Positions 32,990-41,786 of a DNA stretch of 64,000 bases are shown here, piece by piece (the first letter of the stretch is position 1; every line of letters starts with the position of its first letter). The DNA comes from JAFAGO01 sp031987605. GTDB taxonomy: Bacteria; Bacteroidota; Bacteroidia; Flavobacteriales; Weeksellaceae. The position numbers and the translations under genes were made by a program. Where the stretch lies: the NCBI GenBank assembly GCA_031987605.1, contig DALZZF010000002.1, positions 186,001-250,000 of the forward strand, given 5' to 3'. Below the pieces are notes generated by a model that made no database searches, was not told the origin of the DNA, and saw only the letters and a list, made by a program, of their open reading frames with translations.

Positions 32990-35263
32990 TTAGTAAGTCA
33001 ATGCCAGCCCCACACCAAAGCCCATATCGCTATCATAGTGGGTACGTATACCTATATTCTTATTAATGATATACCTAAGTTCTCCCATATACTCTAAGTC
33101 GGTATTCACCATAAAACCACCTCTTAGTCTTTTTGAAATTGGTATATCTTCACGCATTAACTGCAATCTCACAATTCCATCATGATATACTTCTGCCTGA
33201 AAATTGACCAGCATAGGTAACGTATACATAAACCCTAAACTGAACGCCCTGCGGGTGTCTTTCTTGTTGGTTTGTCCAAATATGTTCTTTTCGTGTTCAT
33301 CTTCTCCCATTTTACGGTAGCGGTAATCAAAACCTACAAAGGGCATGAACCATTGCATCTTTCCAATGTATCTACCTAAATGGGTTTCTACTTCATAACC
33401 GTGCATACTATTATAGCCTAAACGCCATTCTGTTCCTAATTGGTAGCGTGCATTCATTAGCATAGCTTCTCCATCATTACCATTGGTTGCAAAATCGTTT
33501 TGTGCCATAAAATGAGGCATATTACTTTCTCTTTGCAATTCTTTATAGGCTTTTGCCTTGTCGGGTAGATAGGGGTTATTGTAGTCTCCAACTTCAAAGA
33601 CCCTGTTCATTCCCGCCATCATGTGATATAATATATGGCAATGAAAGAACCAATCACCTTCCTCATTTGCTAAAAACTCAATGGTATCTGTTTCCATAGG
33701 CATGATATCCAACACATTTTTAAGCGGCGATTTTTCGCCTTTTCCGTTTATCACCCTGAAATCAAATCCGTGAAGATGCATTGGATGCCGCATCATTGAA
33801 TTATTATAAATGGTAATCCGTAGAATTTCTCCTTTTTTTACAGGTATTTTGTCAGTTTCCGAAAGTATTTTATTATCCATGCTCCATACATAGCGGTTCA
33901 TGTTGCCAGTAAGTGTGAATTTCAACTCTTTTACAGGCGCATCATTTGGAAGAGAGGTGTTATAAGGTGATTGCAACATAGCATAATTTAATGTTTTGAT
34001 GTCTCCCAAGGCATTAGCGTTGTAACGGTTAGCGTCGTTATCCATATCCATACCCTCATGCTTACTGTGGTCTGCTTTTTTTGTTGCATCTCCGGTAATT
34101 TCGGGATACATCACTACATTCATGTCCATTTGGTTAAGGCTCATCTTCATGCCCATATCGTCCAAATCGCCATTCATTTTCATCATATCGTTCATCATCT
34201 TCATCCCCTCGAAATACTTCAATCGTGGGAGTGGAGAAATAAGCTGTTTGACCCCATCACCTATAAAGTAACTCGCAGATTGTGTCCTGTCTTCGGTTGT
34301 TGCTAAGAACTCGTAAGCCAAACCATCTTGAGGGATAGTCACTACAATATCGTAAGTTTCAGAAACGGCAATGATTAACCTGTCCACCTCTACAGGCTCA
34401 ACATCATTCCCATCATTAGCTACTACTGTAATTTTTCCTCCAGCATACCGTAGCCAGAAATATGAAGACGCCCCTCCATTGGAAACACGCAATCTGACTT
34501 TGTCGCCTGCTTTTAGCTTTTTACCATCAATTGTTTTCAAATCGGTGCTATGGCTACCATTTATTAGGATTTTATCATAGTAAACGTCACTGACATCCAT
34601 CGCCAGCATCCGCTTCCACTCGTTTTTTACCTTTACCCCTAATTTTCCCTCCTTAATAGCTTCAACATATGATTGTGTTGCGCCTTTCTTAATGGCCGCC
34701 CAATCATTTGCATTGTGTAGCATACGGTTGATATTATCGGGGTTAAGATTTGTCCACTCACTTAATATAATTGGAACGGTCGGCAAATCATCAATTCCTT
34801 TTCTGAATGTCTTATCATCGCTTCTTTTCTTCATGATAAAACTTCCGTACATGCCAATCTGCTCCTGCAATCCTGAGTGGGAATGGTACCAGTGCGTACC
34901 ATGCTGGATAATCGGAAAACGGTAGGTGTAGGTTGTGCCCGGTGCGATGGGTTTTTGTGTAAGCCAGGGCACACCGTCTTCTTTATTGGGCAGGAACACA
35001 CCATGCCAGTGAAGTGATGTGCTTTCTTTCAATTGGTTGTGCACCACTATTTCGGCAGTGTCGCCCTCGGTAAAGGTAAGGGTGGGCATGGGGATTTGCC
35101 CGTTTACGGCAATTGCCCTTTTTTGCTTACCTGCATAGTTGACAAGCGTATCTTTTACATACAGCTCGTAATGCACCACTCTCTGTGCAAACAGCGTTTG
35201 CGTGCAAAGCAGTATCAGCACTGTTTGCAAAATTCTTATAGGTATTTTATTATATCTGTTCAT
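32990..35263 (-). CDS. Multicopper oxidase (CopA/PcoA family) with C-terminal extension
   Basis: 757 residues with a signal peptide (about 1-26). Cupredoxin motifs: LHWHGVFLP (about 80), HWYHSHSG (about 122), HPMHLHGFDF (about 495) and HCHILYHMMAGM (about 543), so all type 1/2/3 copper ligands are present. A Met/His-rich stretch (KMMNDMMKMNGDLDDMGMKM) probably holds Cu(I). After about residue 600 an unusual tail is beta-strand-rich and membrane-like (HLGRYIGKMQWFMPFVGFDY), resembling CopB-type outer-membrane barrels fused on. It oxidises periplasmic Cu(I). It is the last gene of the copper operon. Confidence 0.93.
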   Translation of the reverse strand: MNRYNKIPIRILQTVLILLCTQTLFAQRVVHYELYVKDTLVNYAGKQKRAIAVNGQIPMPTLTFTEGDTAEIVVHNQLKESTSLHWHGVFLPNKEDGVPWLTQKPIAPGTTYTYRFPIIQHGTHWYHSHSGLQEQIGMYGSFIMKKRSDDKTFRKGIDDLPTVPIILSEWTNLNPDNINRMLHNANDWAAIKKGATQSYVEAIKEGKLGVKVKNEWKRMLAMDVSDVYYDKILINGSHSTDLKTIDGKKLKAGDKVRLRVSNGGASSYFWLRYAGGKITVVANDGNDVEPVEVDRLIIAVSETYDIVVTIPQDGLAYEFLATTEDRTQSASYFIGDGVKQLISPLPRLKYFEGMKMMNDMMKMNGDLDDMGMKMSLNQMDMNVVMYPEITGDATKKADHSKHEGMDMDNDANRYNANALGDIKTLNYAMLQSPYNTSLPNDAPVKELKFTLTGNMNRYVWSMDNKILSETDKIPVKKGEILRITIYNNSMMRHPMHLHGFDFRVINGKGEKSPLKNVLDIMPMETDTIEFLANEEGDWFFHCHILYHMMAGMNRVFEVGDYNNPYLPDKAKAYKELQRESNMPHFMAQNDFATNGNDGEAMLMNARYQLGTEWRLGYNSMHGYEVETHLGRYIGKMQWFMPFVGFDYRYRKMGEDEHEKNIFGQTNKKDTRRAFSLGFMYTLPMLVNFQAEVYHDGIVRLQLMREDIPISKRLRGGFMVNTDLEYMGELRYIINKNIGIRTHYDSDMGFGVGLALTY

Positions 35264-35276
35264 GATTTGAAAAATT

Positions 35277-35732
35277 TTATTTAATGCTGTCTTCCATTGT
35301 GCTAAACCACGCTATCAAAACCTGCTTATCCTCCGGTGACAATACTGCATTGCGATGAATTAGTGTGTATGATGACAACGGCATTTCCCCGTCCTTAACC
35401 TGCCCGGCCATAGCCCTGAATTTGTTTCGCTGCCTGCGGACAGAATAGTCGCCAAATTCGCTAAAGTTGAGTTCCTCTTTCCCCTTTTTTATATGCTCTG
35501 CCATGTACCATGCGCCGGGCTGGATACGGCTGTACCACGGATAATGGGTATTGTTGCTATGGCAGTCATAACAGGACTGAACAAGGATAGCCTTTACATT
35601 TTGGGGTACGGCGTACACCCTTTCGATATGGGTGGCTGGCACTTCAACCGCCTGGTTCCGTAAGGGCTGAAAGAACTGTATGGCAATCAGGACGACAGCC
35701 AGCCCCAATATGATTTTCTTCTTTATGGTCAT
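35277..35732 (-). CDS. Haem-binding-domain protein (cytochrome c-like)
   Basis: 151 residues. N-terminal membrane/signal segment (about 5-20), then SCYDCHSNNTHYPWYSRIQP (about 53-72) with one CxxCH haem c site, the Haem_bd family signature. Such proteins accompany metal-redox or efflux loci in Bacteroidetes. It lies 13 nt from the multicopper oxidase gene and may pass electrons to or from it; that role is inferred. Confidence 0.88.
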   Translation of the reverse strand: MTIKKKIILGLAVVLIAIQFFQPLRNQAVEVPATHIERVYAVPQNVKAILVQSCYDCHSNNTHYPWYSRIQPGAWYMAEHIKKGKEELNFSEFGDYSVRRQRNKFRAMAGQVKDGEMPLSSYTLIHRNAVLSPEDKQVLIAWFSTMEDSIK

Positions 35733-35764
35733 AATTATTTTATTGTGGCTTCATCTTTTTGTGT

Positions 35765-36184
35765 CTACTGTTTTTTCACATACTTGGCATAATTCTCCTT
35801 GTTTTCAAAATAAGAAACTTCACCGTTATTTCCTGTCACAGCAATCACCGCATTAGCTTTGTCTACCTGCTTATGGGAATAGGGGTCTATCGCCATCCGC
35901 ACGGTCGCATCTTTTGGAATACGTTCCTTACACATTTCGCAACATCCGTAATAGGTTTTACCATCAAATTTTACTTCAAACTGCTTTTTGCCCATATAGG
36001 CATCATTTACCATGCAGACTTCATCCAATGGCACCAATTCGCCTATTTGGACATCATGTTCGTGGCTTGCCGGAGTTGCCTGCGAATGATGCTGTGCCGC
36101 TTCATCCTTATTTGACCCTGTCTGCCCGCAAGCGGTGAATAGCAGAGTTAAAGAGGAAATAAAGCAAATTATTATTTTGCTCAT
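35765..36184 (-). CDS. TRASH/YHS-like metal-binding lipoprotein
   Basis: The start at 36184 is chosen (MSKIIICFISSLTLLFTACG) as it gives a lipoprotein signal and does not overlap the previous gene. Mature 120 residues: a His-rich linker (HHSQATPASHEHD), then VCMVNDAYMGKKQFEVKFDG and YYGCCEMCKERI, a YHS/TRASH-type Cys-Cys-x-x-Cys metal site. Likely a periplasmic copper chaperone or sensor; operon context supports copper. Confidence 0.85.
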   Translation of the reverse strand: MSKIIICFISSLTLLFTACGQTGSNKDEAAQHHSQATPASHEHDVQIGELVPLDEVCMVNDAYMGKKQFEVKFDGKTYYGCCEMCKERIPKDATVRMAIDPYSHKQVDKANAVIAVTGNNGEVSYFENKENYAKYVKKQ

Positions 36185-36209
36185 GTTAAAACTATTTTTT
36201 GAAATTTTA

Positions 36210-36734
36210 TTATTTACTTTCTTCAAACTCTTTCAGCTTGCGCTTCATCAATTCAATTTCTTCCGCTTGGGTTTCAAGTATGTTTTTTTGCAACTGTATC
36301 AGTTCCGGGTCGGTCAGCTTTGCCTTTTCGGACATCAATATGGCTGCTGCGTGATGGGGTATCATACCTTTTACAAATTGTTTGTCCCCCACATTGATTT
36401 GCTCCCTTATACCAAACCATGAAAAGATGCCAACGGCGACTGAAAATATGGCTATCATCCAGTTCATTTTCCTGTTAGCGTACATCACTTTCATTACCAC
36501 TAATTCGATAAGCAACATTGCCGAAGTCATCAGCAGGGTCATATACAAATTGTTGATATTGGGTATAAGGTTGCGCAACCCGTCTATCATAGCGTACATA
36601 ATAAAATACATTGCACCGAACATTACGACAGCCATAATCGCAAAGCGTTTGTACATGGCTGAAGCATGGCTTGAATTGTGCGCACCATGCCCTGAAGCAT
36701 GACCTGTATGGTGGTTGTTCTGCATATTTTCCAT
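36210..36734 (-). CDS. DUF305 membrane protein of the copper island
   Basis: 174 residues. A His-rich N-terminus (HHTGHASGHGAHNSSHAS) is followed by three transmembrane helices (about 28-115). The C-terminal DUF305-type domain has the conserved MIPHHAAAILMSEKA (about 132-146). The His clusters and operon position suggest copper handling at the inner membrane. Exact activity unknown. Confidence 0.9.
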   Translation of the reverse strand: MENMQNNHHTGHASGHGAHNSSHASAMYKRFAIMAVVMFGAMYFIMYAMIDGLRNLIPNINNLYMTLLMTSAMLLIELVVMKVMYANRKMNWMIAIFSVAVGIFSWFGIREQINVGDKQFVKGMIPHHAAAILMSEKAKLTDPELIQLQKNILETQAEEIELMKRKLKEFEESK

Positions 36735-36744
36735 AACCCTAAAT

Positions 36745-37410
36745 TTATTTACCGTTAATTGTTTGCTGTACCTTACCGCAGCTAATCATTTTTGAACCGT
36801 AGTAAGGATTTTTGATTTCTTTGTTTTCGCTGAACCAAACAGCTCCTTTCCCGTCATTGAACATCGGGCAATGGTCTTGATACAATGTTTGTGATGTGCC
36901 GAACAAACTAACCAGGTCTTTCAAATCTTCGCTAAGCGACGCTAAATGTTCTCTTTGGTGGTCTATCTTCCCAGCATTTTCGCCAATGTGCTCGGCATTT
37001 TCTTTTGCACTTTCAAAAATTTCCATAAACTCTTTATGCTTATCGGCTGGAATAGTTTTCATATCCACCTTATTCAAAGTACCCAACAGCTTTTTTCCTG
37101 CATTGGCGGCAGCTTTGTCATTATCTGAAGCAAGTGCGTTCTTTAATGATAGATAATCGGTAACTATGGGCGCAATAGAAAAGTTTTTTGCTTCTTCTTT
37201 TCCTGTTGCTTTTGCTTCCTGACCGCTCGGAGTTTCACTCACAACGGGCGCAGCTACCGTATCATCCTCTTTTGGTTGGGAAGCTGACTGTTCTTGTGAT
37301 ACAACAGCAGTATCACTTGAAGACTGCTCGTTTTTGTTGGATGCCTGATTGCATGATACTGTTACAAATGCCATGATAACAGCAATGATTGATAATGTTA
37401 GATTTTTCAT
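36745..37410 (-). CDS. DUF3347 lipoprotein
   Basis: 221 residues. Lipoprotein signal with VTVSCNQ, Ser/Gln/Glu-rich linker, then a DUF3347 four-helix domain (IVTDYLSLKNALASDNDKAA, about 83-102) ending with YQDHCPMFNDGKGAVWFSEN (Cu-ligand-like His/Cys/Met) and NPYYGSKMISCG. The family occurs with CusB-type and copper ATPase genes and probably binds copper in the periplasm. The 291-residue gene at 39.9 kb carries the same domain. Confidence 0.9.
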   Translation of the reverse strand: MKNLTLSIIAVIMAFVTVSCNQASNKNEQSSSDTAVVSQEQSASQPKEDDTVAAPVVSETPSGQEAKATGKEEAKNFSIAPIVTDYLSLKNALASDNDKAAANAGKKLLGTLNKVDMKTIPADKHKEFMEIFESAKENAEHIGENAGKIDHQREHLASLSEDLKDLVSLFGTSQTLYQDHCPMFNDGKGAVWFSENKEIKNPYYGSKMISCGKVQQTINGK

Positions 37411-37416
37411 TTTTAT

Positions 37417-39537
37417 TTATTTTTTGATTTTTAAAAAACTTGCGTTAATAGCCACTACAATGGTGCTTACACTCATCAGCACAGCACCCATAGCGGGACT
37501 TAAAACAAAATTCGGATAGAGTACGCCTGCCGCAAGCGGTATTGCCACCACGTTGTAGCCAACCGCCCATATCAGGTTCTGTACCATCTTTTTGTAGGTA
37601 AGTTTGCCGAAGTCAATCAGTTTGACCACATCCCTCGGGTCGCTGTCTACCAATATGATATCCGCTGTTTCGGCAGCCACGTCCGTACCGGAACCCACGG
37701 CAATGCCCACATCTGCCTGTGCCAGTGCAGGTGCATCATTTACACCATCACCAGTCATTGCTACGATTTCGCCTTTTGCCTGAAACTCCTTTACTTTCTC
37801 CTGCTTGTTGTGCGGAAGCACATTAGCCAAATACCCGTCCATACCCAATTTTCCGGCTACGGCAGCAGCAATCCTGTCGTTGTCCCCGGTGAGCAGAAAG
37901 GACTTGATGCCCATTTTTTTGAGTTCCTCAATCGCCTGTGCCGAACCCTCCCGGATGCTGTCTGCCAAAGTAATGATGCCGATTACCCGGTCATCAATGA
38001 GGACAAAGTTGACCGTTTCGGCCTCTTGATTGATTTCGTTTGGAATTTCAGGCAGGGAAAGGTGGTTTTCGGTGAAATAATTCGGGCCGCCAGCTACGAC
38101 ATTTTTCCCGTTCACAACACCTTTAACACCTATGCCCTGCATATAGCTGAAGTTTTCAGACTTCCATAAGGCAAGGCTCTTTTCTTTCAATGTAGCCATA
38201 ATGCCTTTGGCGATATGGTGTTCCGAATTTTGCTGTACTGCGGCAGCATACTGGATAACCTCATCGGCATTATATTCGTCTGTTAACGGTATAACCTTTT
38301 CTACGGCATGGGAACCTTTGGTGAGCGTTCCGGTCTTATCAAAAATGACAGTGGAAAGTTTTCGGGTGGTTTCAAATGCCGTACGGTTGCGGATGAGCAG
38401 GCCATTGGTCGCCGAAAGCGTTGTGGAAATGGCGACTACCAACGGGATAGCCACGCCCAATGCGTGCGGGCAGGCCGTTACCATTACCGTCACCATTCTT
38501 TCAAGCGCAAAGGCAATATCTCCACTGCTTGCATACCAATAGGCAAATGTGCCTATGCCCACGGCAATGGCAATAAAGGTGAGCCATTTGGCAACTTTGT
38601 CCGCAAGGTTCTGTGTATTGGACTTAGTAGCCTGCGCTTCCTGCACAAGATTGATAACCCTGTTCAGGTAGCTGTCTTTTCCAACGGCTGTTACCTTAAC
38701 TTTCAGCGCACCATCACCATTGATAGAGCCTGCGATGACCTTTCCGTCCTTTTCCTTTTTTACGGGGACACTTTCTCCGGTAAGCATACTTTCGTTGATA
38801 TACGAAAGCCCCTCCAGTACCAATCCATCGGCTGGAATTTTTTCACCCGGTTTTATGATAGCCGTTTCACCGCTTTGCAGGTCTTCGAGCTTTATCTTTA
38901 CGGCTTCTCCGCCACGTTCCACGGTAACATCGTTGGGCAGCAAAGCCACCAATGACTGTAATGCCCGTGAAGCAGCCATTTGGGAACGCATTTCCATCCA
39001 ATGCCCTAACAGCATGATGTCAATGAGGGTTGCCAGTTCCCAAAAGAAGTCCATACCCTCCAAGCCAAATACAACGGCTACTGAATAGACATAGGCTACG
39101 GATATAGCGATAGCAACAAGTGTCATCATCCCTATGGCTTTGGCTTTCACCTCGCCAATCATTCCCTTTAGGAACGGCAAGCCTCCATAGCTATAAATCA
39201 CTGTACCCAATGCCAGCAACACATATTTATCGCCATTGAAAGCAAGCGAGAAACCTAACCATTGCTGTATCATGTGCGACAGGAGCAGTATAGGGATTGT
39301 AATGACAAGGCTTATCCAAAAACGAGTGAGGAAATCACCTGTATGATGTCCCTCATGTTTATTAAAGTTTTCGTCAGCATGGCCATGTTGAGAATGCCCG
39401 GAATGCCCATGTCCTGATTTTTGTACATGAGAAACTGAGCTACCGCCAACGGGAACCAGTGCCATGCCACAAAGCGGGCATTTGCCTGGTTCGTCTTTTA
39501 GCACCTGCGGGTGCATGGGACACGTGTATTTTTTCAT
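37417..39537 (-). CDS. copB: Copper-translocating P1B-type ATPase, CopB class
   Basis: 706 residues. N-terminal YTCPMHPQV / CPLCGMAL metal-binding motif (residues 4-24), then a His-rich tail (HGHSGHSQHGH). Transmembrane helix 6 carries CPH (TACPHALGVA, about 354-363), the class III (CopB) signature, rather than CPC. The phosphorylation site is DKTGT (about 399) and the hinge is MTGDGVNDAPALAQ. It exports copper or silver from the cytoplasm. It sits 6 nt from the DUF3347 lipoprotein gene. Confidence 0.95.
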   Translation of the reverse strand: MKKYTCPMHPQVLKDEPGKCPLCGMALVPVGGSSVSHVQKSGHGHSGHSQHGHADENFNKHEGHHTGDFLTRFWISLVITIPILLLSHMIQQWLGFSLAFNGDKYVLLALGTVIYSYGGLPFLKGMIGEVKAKAIGMMTLVAIAISVAYVYSVAVVFGLEGMDFFWELATLIDIMLLGHWMEMRSQMAASRALQSLVALLPNDVTVERGGEAVKIKLEDLQSGETAIIKPGEKIPADGLVLEGLSYINESMLTGESVPVKKEKDGKVIAGSINGDGALKVKVTAVGKDSYLNRVINLVQEAQATKSNTQNLADKVAKWLTFIAIAVGIGTFAYWYASSGDIAFALERMVTVMVTACPHALGVAIPLVVAISTTLSATNGLLIRNRTAFETTRKLSTVIFDKTGTLTKGSHAVEKVIPLTDEYNADEVIQYAAAVQQNSEHHIAKGIMATLKEKSLALWKSENFSYMQGIGVKGVVNGKNVVAGGPNYFTENHLSLPEIPNEINQEAETVNFVLIDDRVIGIITLADSIREGSAQAIEELKKMGIKSFLLTGDNDRIAAAVAGKLGMDGYLANVLPHNKQEKVKEFQAKGEIVAMTGDGVNDAPALAQADVGIAVGSGTDVAAETADIILVDSDPRDVVKLIDFGKLTYKKMVQNLIWAVGYNVVAIPLAAGVLYPNFVLSPAMGAVLMSVSTIVVAINASFLKIKK

Positions 39538-39555
39538 AATAAGGGGTTTTAAAAG

Positions 39556-39861
39556 TTATGTTGCACTTAATTTTTTTGCCATCTCATGGGTCATTTCTTC
39601 GGCATAAGCACCATAGGCATCCACAAGTACGCCTTTATTCTTACCATCATTGGACGATATGGCATAAATCACGGCATTGTTATCAGGACTGCTGTCGAGG
39701 CTTTCAAACCTATGGGTTTCCGTAACCGTAAAATCCTCCGGTTTTAGTTTCAGGCTCCTTGACGCACAGTACAGGCAGTCCGGCAACAGACTAAAGTCCA
39801 TACTGTATCCACGCTGTCTTAGGTCTTTAAGCGCCTGCACCATGTCATTGTACTGTACCAT
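39556..39861 (-). CDS. Small conserved protein of the copper operon
   Basis: 101 residues, soluble. Notable segment: LLPDCLYCASRSLKLKPEDF with CxxC (about 26-29), which could ligate metal. Homologues in Bacteroidetes are often labelled phosphoribosylpyrophosphate synthetase, which the sequence does not support. It is flanked by the HMA-DUF3347 gene (14 nt) and copB (18 nt). Confidence 0.75.
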   Translation of the reverse strand: MVQYNDMVQALKDLRQRGYSMDFSLLPDCLYCASRSLKLKPEDFTVTETHRFESLDSSPDNNAVIYAISSNDGKNKGVLVDAYGAYAEEMTHEMAKKLSAT

Positions 39862-39875
39862 AGCTTTCAGACCTG

Positions 39876-40751
39876 TTATTTAATGGTTTCGACCGTACTG
39901 CCGCAGGTAAGCATCTGTGAGCCGTAATATGGGTTTTTAACAGCATTCTCTTTACTTAGCCAATTGGCTCCCTTACCTCCATTGTACATAGGGCAGTGCT
40001 GGTAATAAACGGGAGTATCCTGTTTAGACACTTTGGCCAGTGTGTAGATGCTTCCCGAAAGTGCCGCAAAAGCACTTCTTTGTTTTGCAACATCTTTTGA
40101 TTTTGAAATGCTTTCCGCATTGGCCGTCAAGTCCTGCATCACTTTCATCCAAGCCGTATGTTCCTCTGCCGATAGCTTATTCATATCGACTGCTTTAAGG
40201 GATGCAGCCAATTCAGCGGCTTTGGCAGATGCGGTCGCCGCATCGGTTTTTATCAAAGCATCTTTCACTGAAAAGTAGTTGTCAAATACAGCCTTTAGCT
40301 GTGATTGGTTTTGGGCTGCATCTTTGTTAGCTGCCATTTGACTATGGTCGTGATTGCCATGTCCGGCATTCATGTCCATTCCCGCCTCCTTGTTTTTGGC
40401 AACCGTCTTCACGGGTCTATCATACTGGCAGCAACCAGCCAGTTTAGCATATACGTCATCCGGCGCACGGAACTTCTCACTGTCATAACCAGCCAAAGCA
40501 ATACGTTTCAGGATTTCATCCTGATTTGTTTTGTCGCCGTCATAGGTGAGCGTAGCCATCTTGGTATCTTTGTTCCAGTCCACGCTGGCTACCTTTTTTA
40601 CGTTACCTGCTTTTTCGATGGTGGTTTTGCACATACCACAATTGCCGTAAATCTTTACGGTTTCTGTTTTCGCATTCTTGATTTGTGCGAAGCCGTTTAT
40701 TGATGATAGTAACACGGCGATTACCATCACTATTTTTGATAATGATTTCAT
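39876..40751 (-). CDS. Secreted HMA + DUF3347 copper-binding protein
   Basis: 291 residues. Signal peptide (about 1-22); HMA domain with YGNCGMCKTTIE (about 35-46) and a further LAGCCQYD site (about 107); His-rich linker (NAGHGNHDHSQMAANKD); DUF3347 domain ending in YYQHCPMYNGGKGANWLSKE. It therefore combines a CxxC copper chaperone head with the domain seen alone at 36.7-37.4 kb. Likely a periplasmic copper buffer in the island. Confidence 0.9.
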   Translation of the reverse strand: MKSLSKIVMVIAVLLSSINGFAQIKNAKTETVKIYGNCGMCKTTIEKAGNVKKVASVDWNKDTKMATLTYDGDKTNQDEILKRIALAGYDSEKFRAPDDVYAKLAGCCQYDRPVKTVAKNKEAGMDMNAGHGNHDHSQMAANKDAAQNQSQLKAVFDNYFSVKDALIKTDAATASAKAAELAASLKAVDMNKLSAEEHTAWMKVMQDLTANAESISKSKDVAKQRSAFAALSGSIYTLAKVSKQDTPVYYQHCPMYNGGKGANWLSKENAVKNPYYGSQMLTCGSTVETIK

Positions 40752-40888
40752 AATAATTACATTTTGAGAAACGGGGGATAGATAAACCCGTTTCTGTTTT
40801 AAATTTTAAGTAAATGATACAAATAGGGGATTTGCAAAAGCCGGAACAGCTTCTGACAGGACACACCTATGGCTATCAGGCCATAGTT

Positions 40889-41275
40889 TTAGCTTATTTT
40901 AGGCGGTAGCCAAATGGAGAAAAAGCCCGAAGAATAGTAGGCTTCTTTGAAACCGAATTTTTGCTTTTTAGCTGCTGCTAAGTGATTTTTTGCCTTTAAT
41001 TCGATTATGGTTGGGACATTTAGGGAAGTGGTTGAAGCACCGCACCTGCAAGAGTTGTGTGAACAGCCGCCCCCGCATTTGTCACTTTTGCATTTTTTAC
41101 AGGATTTGCCCTTGCAACCTTTTTTATGTTCTGATTTTTTGGATTTCTCCTTTGAGCAGGAAGACTGCTCGGTCTTTGTTGAATTTTTGGAACAGGCATA
41201 GCTCTGACTTGGCATCATAAAGAAAACCAAACAGAACAATGTCAAAATGCCTATATGTATTCTATAATTTTTCAA
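40889..41275 (-). CDS. Exported Cys-rich metal-binding protein
   Basis: 128 residues. Signal peptide, then a dense Cys/Lys cluster (KGCKGKSCKKCKSDKCGGGC and SHNSCRCGAS) with about 11 Cys over 50 residues, metallothionein-like. The C-terminus has hydrophobic strands. The cluster and the copper context suggest copper sequestration; the family was not recognised with certainty. Confidence 0.75.
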   Translation of the reverse strand: MKNYRIHIGILTLFCLVFFMMPSQSYACSKNSTKTEQSSCSKEKSKKSEHKKGCKGKSCKKCKSDKCGGGCSHNSCRCGASTTSLNVPTIIELKAKNHLAAAKKQKFGFKEAYYSSGFFSIWLPPKIS

Positions 41276-41391
41276 CGCAACAAAGTTACAAATTAGATTG
41301 GTTTTTTATATCGTTTTACGTTTTTTTTTTTGCTATATGGACAAAAAAATGCCATATACGCAATAACCTATCGCCTTTTTTCAGAATTGAT

Positions 41392-41450
41392 AAAATGCCC
41401 TTTTTCAGCAACCCAACCTCATAGAAAATTCGGTCGGAAAAAGGGCATTT
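41392..41450. terminator. Long inverted repeat between copZ and the Cys-rich gene
   Basis: AAAATGCCCTTTTTC (41392-41406) and GAAAAAGGGCATTT (41437-41450) pair over 14 bp with a 30-nt loop. It follows the copZ stop at 41466, so it may end or attenuate the copA-copZ transcript before the rest of the copper operon. Confidence 0.6.
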
Positions 41451-41465
41451 CAAAAAGTTGTTGGC

Positions 41466-41687
41466 TTAGGCGTCCAAAGGTTCAATTTTGAAGCCTGCCT
41501 TTTGCACGGTCGATATTACTTCCTGCTCGGTAATGCCCTCGGACTTCACTGTAAGTACCTTGTCCTTGTTGGCAGTGTCCACTTCCCAATGGCAGATACC
41601 CTCTGCCTTGTCCAAGTGCGGTTTTACAGATGCGATACAACCTCCGCAATTGATGTTCGTCTTGAATTGAAATTGTTTATTTTCCAT
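41466..41687 (-). CDS. copZ: Copper chaperone CopZ (HMA domain)
   Basis: 73 residues, one HMA domain: FKTNINCGGCIASVKPHLDK gives the CxxC Cu(I) site at residues 14-17, followed by the usual beta-alpha-beta-beta-alpha-beta pattern ending GFKIEPLDA. It delivers Cu(I) to CopA, whose gene lies 100 nt upstream on the same strand. Acts in the cytoplasm. Confidence 0.93.
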   Translation of the reverse strand: MENKQFQFKTNINCGGCIASVKPHLDKAEGICHWEVDTANKDKVLTVKSEGITEQEVISTVQKAGFKIEPLDA

Positions 41688-41786
41688 TGTTAATAAATTT
41701 TAGAGTTATCTGATAATGCAAATTTCCGTACTATTCAGTTCAGTATTGTTGTGTAATTTCTTGTTTGATTTGTGAGATTTACTGTT

